Of a stretch of DNA of 10,048 bases, positions 1 through 4,408 are shown piece after piece; position 1 is the first letter of the stretch, and every line of letters starts with the position of its first letter. The translations under genes and the position numbers were made by a program. The DNA is from Spirochaetota bacterium (GTDB taxonomy: Bacteria; Spirochaetota; Spirochaetia; B11-G9). Below the pieces are notes generated by a model. That model was not told where the DNA came from, did no database searches, and worked only from the letters and a program-made list of their open reading frames with translations. The DNA is taken from positions 1 through 10,048 of the forward strand of contig QNBL01000064.1 of NCBI GenBank assembly GCA_003641695.1, written 5' to 3'.

Positions 1-400
1 ACCTGGCGTCAGCAGGTTTGGAAAAAATATTCTCCCCAATAATAAGAGTAGGAGGGGTTATATCACAGCAGTAGCCGTTTTTTTCAAGGAGCATCATGCT
101 CCTTCCGGAAATTTGGTTGAGGAGCTCACCCATAGCCTCCTTATGAAACTGGCCGAAGCCCGCTTCCTCTTCAGAATGCATCCCAAGATTAGCAAGCATT
201 TTCTTAATAAAATTGGAGGCACTGGCAATGTCTGATTTAAGAATAAGAAAACCACTTGCATCTCCGGTAATTCCTATATTAGCGACAATTTCAGTGTTGT
301 TACCTGTCTTTACGGTATCAGAAACAGAAATCTCAAAGCCTACTTCTTCAAACACCTTTTTTGTAGCTTCGGTGAATAAATCAAGATTCTCAATTTTCAT
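1..400 (-). CDS. cheX: CheX-like chemotaxis phosphatase (CheC/CheX family), 3' end outside window
   Basis: I read this by translating the minus strand from an ATG at 400-398; 133 codons stay open to the window edge. The product begins MKIENLDLFTEATKKVFEEV, like the N-terminal helix of CheX proteins. It carries the family signature around residues 88-99, with GELLN giving the ExxN phosphatase motif (Glu92, Asn95). A PPTLIIGENI segment follows at 116-125, matching the conserved SPPTVIxG-type strand. CheX proteins dephosphorylate CheY-P and are the usual CheY-P phosphatases of spirochaetes. About 20 C-terminal residues are probably missing, judged against a usual length near 155. The gene is divergent from ispE. 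There is no good Shine-Dalgarno before the ATG, and a near-consensus promoter ends only 8 bases upstream, so the mRNA may be leaderless. Function within chemotaxis is inferred from family; other CheX-domain roles are possible. Confidence 0.85.
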   Translation of the reverse strand, partial: MKIENLDLFTEATKKVFEEVGFEISVSDTVKTGNNTEIVANIGITGDASGFLILKSDIASASNFIKKMLANLGMHSEEEAGFGQFHKEAMGELLNQISGRSMMLLEKNGYCCDITPPTLIIGENIFSKPADAR

Positions 401-408
401 AGGTGTCA

Positions 409-437
409 AGTATAGAAAAAAACATTTGTATTGTCAA
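409..437 (-). promoter_or_regulatory. Sigma70-type promoter for the cheX-like gene
   Basis: Read on the minus strand, there is a perfect -35 TTGACA (437-432), a 17-base spacer and a -10 TATACT (414-409, five of six). A start site 5-9 bases beyond the -10 would fall at about 404-400, on or just before the ATG at 400. The transcript would therefore have almost no leader. The -35 overlaps that of the opposing ispE promoter. Confidence 0.75.
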
Positions 438-459
438 ATAAAAATAAATCACTTATAGT
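431..459 (+). promoter_or_regulatory. Sigma70-type promoter for ispE
   Basis: The elements are -35 TTGTCA (431-436, five of six), a 17-base spacer and -10 TATAGT (454-459, five of six). A six-base discriminator puts the likely start site on G466, which is the first base of the ispE GTG codon. No Shine-Dalgarno precedes that codon, which fits a leaderless mRNA. The -35 is built on the symmetric core TTGTCAA that also serves the minus-strand promoter. Confidence 0.65.
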
Positions 460-465
460 ATTGTT

Positions 466-1347
466 GTGTCAACAATTACAATTACCGCGCCGGCAAAGAT
501 TAACCTACATTTGGAAATAACCGGTTTAAGGAATGATGGTTTCCATACATTAAATTCTCTGTTCCAATTGGTTTCATTAACCGATCTTATAAAAATTTCA
601 CTGAGAAAAGAGAACGGGTTCTATTCCCTGAAGGGTAACTTTGATTTTCCCCGGGAGTATAATCTTATTACCAAGGCAGTAAATTTGTTCAGGGGGATTA
701 CCGGTATCCATGACGGGGTTGAGGTTGAGTGTATAAAGAAAATACCCGCCGGTGCAGGACTCGGAGGAGGCTCGAGCGATGCTGCTTCGGTTTTAAAGGG
801 TTTAAATCTGCTTTTTAATACCGGCCTTTCAATGGAAGAGATGGCTGAGGCAGGAAGTAGTCTCGGAAGCGATATCCCTTTCTTTTTTGGCTCTGGAACT
901 GCTGTTGTCACCGGAAGGGGTGAAGAAGTAAAGGGGATCGAAACAGTGTGGGATCTTCCTGTTGTGATTGTTGATACTGGTATTCATGTGTCAACAAAGG
1001 AAGCATACAGAAAATTTGATGAACTGGTTACCGATTCCCCTGCAGGGATTGGAGATGTGGAGCAGGAATACCGTAAAGAGCCCTCTGCCTGGCTCTTTTA
1101 CAATGATTTTTTAAAAGTCCTGGATCCTGAAAATCCTGTTTACAGCAGCTGTATTAACCGTTTTAGGAGTCTTGGCGCAGTTTATTCTTCAATTTCAGGA
1201 AGCGGATCATCGATTTTTGGTATATTCTCCGAGGATAAGGGAGCTGCAGCAGCCGTTGAGGCTTTGAAAAATGAATTTAAAGAGATTCATAAAGGAAAAA
1301 TGCTTGCGAATCCTGCTGAGGCAGTTTACAATTCAGGTAATTACTAG
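466..1347 (+). CDS. ispE: 4-diphosphocytidyl-2-C-methyl-D-erythritol kinase
   Basis: This is a GHMP-family kinase that phosphorylates CDP-methylerythritol with ATP in the MEP (non-mevalonate) route to IPP and DMAPP, in the cytoplasm. At 293 residues it is the usual IspE length. The N-terminal PAKINLHL motif (9-16) contains the conserved Lys11. The ATP-binding glycine loop PAGAGLGGGSSDAA is at 94-107. LGSDIPFF (133-140) supplies the catalytic Asp136. The C-terminal GHMP motif SGSGSSIFGIF is at 244-254. The start is GTG at 466, chosen because PAKINL normally lies 6-10 residues from the start and no other start codon fits in the short gap. No ribosome-binding site is visible and the promoter seems to initiate at the GTG. 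It is the first gene of a long plus-strand run. The function call is secure. Confidence 0.97.
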   Translation: MSTITITAPAKINLHLEITGLRNDGFHTLNSLFQLVSLTDLIKISLRKENGFYSLKGNFDFPREYNLITKAVNLFRGITGIHDGVEVECIKKIPAGAGLGGGSSDAASVLKGLNLLFNTGLSMEEMAEAGSSLGSDIPFFFGSGTAVVTGRGEEVKGIETVWDLPVVIVDTGIHVSTKEAYRKFDELVTDSPAGIGDVEQEYRKEPSAWLFYNDFLKVLDPENPVYSSCINRFRSLGAVYSSISGSGSSIFGIFSEDKGAAAAVEALKNEFKEIHKGKMLANPAEAVYNSGNY

Positions 1348-1366
1348 TGTGTTACTAGTGTGTAAC
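1341..1366 (+). repeat. 11-bp tandem duplication spanning the ispE stop, with small hairpin
   Basis: TTACTAGTGTG occurs twice head-to-tail (1341-1351 and 1352-1362), so the ispE TAG stop is copied into the intergenic region. The second copy with the following bases forms a short inverted repeat GTTAC (1351-1355) / GTAAC (1362-1366) around a six-base loop. With five A/T-rich base pairs and no T-run, it is not a terminator. Confidence 0.8.
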
Positions 1367-1380
1367 GTCATGGAGGTCTT

Positions 1381-1677
1381 ATGGAAATTACTGACATTAG
1401 GATTCGAAGAGTTGGAGCAGAGGGTAAGCTAAAAGCTTATGTAACGGTAACATTTGATGATTGCTTCGTTGTCCACAATGTAAAGGTAATTGAAGGGAAA
1501 AACGGTGCGTTTATCGCCATGCCGAGCAGAAAAACCAAGGCTGGAGATTATAAAGATGTCGCACATCCTATAAATTCCGATTTTAGAAGCTTGCTGCAGG
1601 CCAAAATACTTGAAGCGTATGAAAAGGAACCTGCTGAAGAGTCTGGTTCTGAGCAAGAAGCGGCTGAAACCCTATAG
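1381..1677 (+). CDS. spoVG: SpoVG family nucleic-acid-binding regulator
   Basis: This 98-residue protein opens MEITDIRIRRV and contains FVVHNVKVIEGKNGAFIAMP (about 29-48), the hallmark SpoVG core, followed by DVAHPINSDFR near 59-69 and an EAYEK helix. After that comes a short acidic, probably disordered tail (AEESGSEQEAAETL). SpoVG proteins are small site-specific DNA/RNA-binding regulators. The name comes from Bacillus sporulation, but the family occurs in non-sporulating bacteria, including Borrelia, where it regulates gene expression. The start is well supported by GGAGG at 1372-1376, four bases before the ATG. It lies 33 bp after ispE and just upstream of a tRNA and rplY. Its targets cannot be inferred from this window. 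Identity is confident. Confidence 0.96.
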   Translation: MEITDIRIRRVGAEGKLKAYVTVTFDDCFVVHNVKVIEGKNGAFIAMPSRKTKAGDYKDVAHPINSDFRSLLQAKILEAYEKEPAEESGSEQEAAETL

Positions 1678-1702
1678 ACTTTTAATAGAAAAAAAGTATA
1701 AT
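1675..1702 (+). promoter_or_regulatory. Candidate promoter for tRNA-Gln and rplY operon
   Basis: A perfect -10 TATAAT at 1697-1702 is preceded, after 16 bases, by a weak -35 TAGACT (1675-1680, four of six) that overlaps the spoVG stop codon. Initiation would fall near 1709-1711, giving a 12-14 base leader before the mature tRNA 5' end at 1723. Read-through from spoVG is also likely since no terminator separates them. Confidence 0.55.
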
Positions 1703-1722
1703 ACTCAATTATTCTGATACTG

Positions 1723-1794
1723 TGGGGCGTTGGCAAGTGGTTAAGCCCCCGGTTTTTGGTGCCGGTATCGTAGGTTCGAATCCTACCGCCCCAG
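1723..1794 (+). tRNA. trnQ: tRNA-Gln (anticodon TTG)
   Basis: A complete cloverleaf can be drawn. The acceptor stem is TGGGGCG (1723-1729) with CGCCCCA (1787-1793), and G1794 is the discriminator. The D stem is GGC/GCC (1732-1734, 1745-1747). The anticodon stem is CCGGT/GCCGG with one closing T-G wobble, and its loop TTTTGGT (1754-1760) carries TTG at 1756-1758. The T stem is GTAGG/CCTAC (1770-1774, 1782-1786) around TTCGAAT. The weak first pair T1-A72 is typical of tRNA-Gln and supports the identity. The 3' CCA is not encoded (GAAA follows). The gene sits between spoVG and rplY, 31 bases before the rplY start, so tRNA processing would also produce the 5' end of the rplY mRNA if they are co-transcribed. 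Confidence 0.97.
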
Positions 1795-1825
1795 AAAACT
1801 AAAATGATGTTAAGGAGAATTTCCC

Positions 1826-2461
1826 ATGGAGCAGAAGACTCTCACAGGTTATGAGAGAAAGGAACTGAAAAAAGGTCCTTCGAGAAGACTGAGAAAAGAA
1901 GGAAAAATACCAGCAATAATTTATGGTCATGAAACTCCAAAACCAATATCCGTTGACCGGAAAGAGTTTCATTCAAAATTTAAAAACAGTTCTGCAAGTA
2001 CTATCCTCACAATTAAGGTGGGTAAGAAGGACTATGAGGTTCTTGTAAAAGGGTTTCAGGAAGATTATATCAAAGAAATAATAACTCATATTGATTTCTT
2101 TGAACTTGAAAGAGGAAAGCTTCTCAAAACCAAGATCCCTGTGCACGTAGAAGGTTCAGCTGTTGGAGTTCGTGAAGGCGGACTTCTCGAACAGAGAATA
2201 CATGAATTGGAAGTGGAATGTCTTCCAAAAGATATTCCCGAGGTTATTATTGTTGATGTAAGCGAACTTGAAATAGGTGAATCCATACATGTTCAGGATT
2301 TGAATGTTGCGGAAGAAGTAAAGGTCCTTAACCTCCCCGATCAGACAATTGTAAGTGTCACAAGCTTCAAGGAAGTTCCTGTTGAAGAAGAAGCAGAAGA
2401 GGAAGAAATTGAAGGAGAAGAAGGAGCAGCTGAAGATTCCGGAGAAGAAGAGGAAGCATAA
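1826..2461 (+). CDS. rplY: 50S ribosomal protein L25 (TL5/Ctc long form)
   Basis: This 5S rRNA-binding protein of the large subunit is the long two-domain form. Residues 1-95 are the L25 domain, with LRKEGKIPAIIYG (22-34) and the HIDFFEL strand (88-94). Residues about 96-185 are the TL5/Ctc C-terminal beta domain, with LEVECLPKDIPEV (128-140) and the segment up to GESIHVQDL (151-159). The last 25 or so residues are nearly all Glu, Gly and Ala, an acidic tail common in Ctc proteins. An AAGGAGA ribosome-binding site (1812-1818) lies seven bases before the ATG. It directly follows tRNA-Gln. The TAA stop is immediately followed, in the same frame, by the pth coding sequence. The Glu codons of the tail also supply the probable ribosome-binding site for pth. 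Confidence 0.97.
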   Translation: MEQKTLTGYERKELKKGPSRRLRKEGKIPAIIYGHETPKPISVDRKEFHSKFKNSSASTILTIKVGKKDYEVLVKGFQEDYIKEIITHIDFFELERGKLLKTKIPVHVEGSAVGVREGGLLEQRIHELEVECLPKDIPEVIIVDVSELEIGESIHVQDLNVAEEVKVLNLPDQTIVSVTSFKEVPVEEEAEEEEIEGEEGAAEDSGEEEEA

Positions 2462-2464
2462 CTG
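2449..2464 (+). promoter_or_regulatory. Ribosome-binding site and CTG start of pth inside the end of rplY
   Basis: AGAGGA (2449-2454) lies in the Glu codons of the rplY tail, seven bases before CTG at 2462-2464. The rplY stop TAA (2459-2461) is in frame with pth, so pth cannot start further upstream. No ATG, GTG or TTG exists between this stop and the conserved VGLGNPG motif. This forces a CTG start at 2462, a start at the internal CTG 2480 that would cut into the motif, or stop-codon readthrough. Confidence 0.7.
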
Positions 2465-3034
2465 TTTCTCTTTGTCGGTCTGGGTAATCCGGGAGAAAAC
2501 TATTCGCAAACCCGGCACAATGCCGGGTTTCTTGTATTGGACAGGATTGCTCAGAAATATTCTATTAATTTCAAGAAACCTTTCTTTAAGAATTATCTGT
2601 ACGGCAGAGGACAATCGGACAGCAGTGAATTCATGCTTGTAAAACCTCTAACCTACATGAACAACTCCGGAGTTGTTATTCCGGGACTACTTAATAAATT
2701 CCGTATCCCCTCTGAAAAAATGATTGTTATCTGCGACAACATGGATCTGCCCTATGGTATGTGCAGAATAAAGAAGAAGGGATCCGGCGGTGGGCATAAT
2801 GGACTCCGGTCCATTGATTCCATAATGGAAGGCAGGGGCTATACACGGCTTTTTGTAGGAGTCTCCAGACCGGATATAGGTGTTAGTATTGTAGAGCATG
2901 TACTTTCCGTTCCCTCTGGCGCTGACTTGCGGGATTTTATGAAGGGAGTTGAAAGAGCGGCAGAAGCTGTAGAGCTGATAGTAAACAAATCTGTAGAAGA
3001 AGCGATGCATGAGTATAACAGAAGAGTTACTTGA
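2462..3034 (+). CDS. pth: Peptidyl-tRNA hydrolase
   Basis: Pth cleaves the ester bond of peptidyl-tRNAs dropped by ribosomes, recycling tRNA in the cytoplasm. Starting at CTG 2462, the protein is 190 residues, the family's normal size. Every catalytic position lands one residue before the E. coli number: Asn9 in VGLGNPG, His19 in TRHNAG, Met66-Asn67 in KPLTYMNNSG, Asp92 in CDNMDLP and Asn113 in GGGHNGL. A start at the later in-frame TTG (2537) would delete Asn9 and His19, so it is rejected. The start is odd in two ways: it appears to be CTG, and it follows the rplY stop with no gap and in the same frame. A strong hairpin covers the His19 codon. The 3' end overlaps tilS by 26 bases. Function is secure; the exact initiation mechanism is inferred. 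Confidence 0.95.
   Translation: MFLFVGLGNPGENYSQTRHNAGFLVLDRIAQKYSINFKKPFFKNYLYGRGQSDSSEFMLVKPLTYMNNSGVVIPGLLNKFRIPSEKMIVICDNMDLPYGMCRIKKKGSGGGHNGLRSIDSIMEGRGYTRLFVGVSRPDIGVSIVEHVLSVPSGADLRDFMKGVERAAEAVELIVNKSVEEAMHEYNRRVT
2508..2530 (+). repeat. Perfect 10-bp inverted repeat (hairpin) inside pth
   Basis: AAACCCGGCA (2508-2517) and TGCCGGGTTT (2521-2530) are exact reverse complements around a three-base loop CAA. The RNA continues CUUGUAUUGG, a poor U-run. The central CCGGCA/TGCCGG part is partly forced by coding the conserved TRHNAG motif, but the flanking AAAC/GTTT pairs extend it. It starts 46 bases after the pth start. Confidence 0.85.
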
Positions 3035-4403
3035 CAGAATTACCGGATATTTAAACAAAAACGGTATAACCGCCAAAGATCGAATTCAAATTGGCTTTTC
3101 CGGAGGTCCTGATTCAACAGTGCTGTTTTTTCTGTTAAAACAGCTTCAAAATGAATTTCACTATTCACTTCAGGCATTATACGTTGATCACGGTATACGT
3201 TCTGAAGAAATAATAAAAAAAGAGATCGAAGGCGCGGAAGATATTGCTTCAACGATCGGATGTCCGCTTGTTGTTGAACATATTCCGCCCGGAGAAATAG
3301 AAAATAATGCCAGGGCAGAGGGACGGAGCATAGAAGATCTTGCACGGGAATACCGCTACCGGATCTTTAGAAATCAAATGGAAATATCCGGAATGAATTA
3401 TACCGCTCTGGGACATAACCTTGACGATAATGTCGAGACTTTGATAATGAGGGTTTTTCAGGGAGCTGGAATAGAAGGGCTCAAGGGAATCCCGTCAAGG
3501 CGTGATGGTTTCCTGCGCCCGCTGCTGCCGGTTGAACGGTTTCTAATAGAAGAATGTGCCGAGGAAAACGGACTCAAACCCCTTCTGGATGAGACCAACA
3601 ATGAATTGCTCTATTTAAGAAACAGGATAAGGAAAGAACTGCTCCCTTTGGTTGCAGGAATATTCCCCGGTTACCGGCGATCAATTGTAAATCTCGGCCG
3701 TAAGATGGAAGCAGCCAGTGAATATATAGACCTGGGAATGAAAGACAGGATTACCGGTATCACTGCTGACGGGGCTTTGAACGTGCCGGTACATGAATTT
3801 GAGACTTTACTTCCATTTGAAAGGATGAAGCTGCTGTATGAAAGCTGGGATATCTGGGATGCAAAACCATTCGAAAAGTTAAGCTACAGGACAATTGAGT
3901 CTTTACTGTACAAAAAGGACCTTCCTTCAGGCAGAATTCTCCTTTCAGGAGGGGCATATGTTCTGGAGCAAAGGGGGGGGATGATTTGGTGGAATAGGCT
4001 TGTCGTTTTATTCAAAAAAAGTTATCTTAGAGTGGTATCTCCGGGAGTTGTATCCATTCCCGGTAATCTCAGGCTGGAAGTCATTCCCCATGGGGGGATT
4101 CCGGTCAAGAGCGATGTCTGGCTTGAAAACGGCAGAATAAATGGGCCAGTAGTGATCAGATCCAGAAAGCCGGGTGATTTCATTGATCTTTCCGGAGGAA
4201 GGAAGAAGATAAAAAAACTGTACAGCGAGTGGAAAATCCCTGAAGGGGACCGATGGCAGATTCCTGTTGTTTGTGACAGGAATGGGATTATTGCTATTCT
4301 GGGTGAACCATTCGGATATAGAAACAGAGTTGCATCGGTACACAGAGTGCAAAAGAGTAAAGCAGCAGATAATATATTGATTTTAAGAGCATACATGGAG
4401 TAA
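3009..4403 (+). CDS. tilS: tRNA(Ile)-lysidine synthase
   Basis: TilS attaches lysine to C34 of the CAU-anticodon tRNA-Ile2, using ATP, so that AUA is read as Ile; it is usually essential. The N-terminal PP-loop ATPase domain shows SGGPDS at 31-36, YVDHGIR at 58-64 and HNLDDNVETLIMR at 136-148. NRIRKELLPLV (205-215) follows. The C-terminal substrate-binding domain is recognisable from VIRSRKPGD (382-390) through GGRKKIKKLYSEWKIP (396-411) and the IPVVCDRNG strand. At 464 residues it is a full-length, two-domain form. The ATG lies within pth (26-base overlap), preceded by a weak purine stretch AGAAGAAG (2995-3002), which suggests translational coupling. A G8 run occurs at 3973-3980, between the catalytic half and the C-terminal domain. 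Identity is confident. Confidence 0.96.
   Translation: MSITEELLDRITGYLNKNGITAKDRIQIGFSGGPDSTVLFFLLKQLQNEFHYSLQALYVDHGIRSEEIIKKEIEGAEDIASTIGCPLVVEHIPPGEIENNARAEGRSIEDLAREYRYRIFRNQMEISGMNYTALGHNLDDNVETLIMRVFQGAGIEGLKGIPSRRDGFLRPLLPVERFLIEECAEENGLKPLLDETNNELLYLRNRIRKELLPLVAGIFPGYRRSIVNLGRKMEAASEYIDLGMKDRITGITADGALNVPVHEFETLLPFERMKLLYESWDIWDAKPFEKLSYRTIESLLYKKDLPSGRILLSGGAYVLEQRGGMIWWNRLVVLFKKSYLRVVSPGVVSIPGNLRLEVIPHGGIPVKSDVWLENGRINGPVVIRSRKPGDFIDLSGGRKKIKKLYSEWKIPEGDRWQIPVVCDRNGIIAILGEPFGYRNRVASVHRVQKSKAADNILILRAYME
3973..3980 (+). repeat. G8 homopolymer in tilS
   Basis: Eight consecutive G residues encode the Arg-Gly-Gly part of residues 322-324. Loss of one G gives an immediate TGA and gain of one G gives TAG five codons later, both removing the C-terminal domain. 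Confidence 0.9.
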
Positions 4404-4408
4404 TTACT

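Noticed and set aside
213..458. Plus-strand open frame of 81 codons
   Set aside because: It is antisense to the cheX-like gene, whose minus-strand translation has clear family motifs; the plus-strand product has no recognisable features and runs through the divergent promoter.
2508..2535. Intrinsic terminator ending the rplY transcript
   Set aside because: The stem is strong, but it lies inside pth and the following CUUGUAUUGG is a poor U-run, so full termination there is unlikely; kept only as a possible pause or attenuator.
2537..2539. TTG at 2537 as the pth start
   Set aside because: It would remove the GLGNPG motif and catalytic Asn9 and His19, which are all present in frame upstream to 2462.
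2355..2642. Overlapping plus-strand frame across the rplY-pth junction
   Set aside because: Lys-rich reading of the Glu-codon tail in another frame, with no domain; both flanking genes are well supported in their own frames.
4086..4095. CCCCATGGGG palindrome in tilS
   Set aside because: Ten-base palindrome with no loop and no context; expected by chance.
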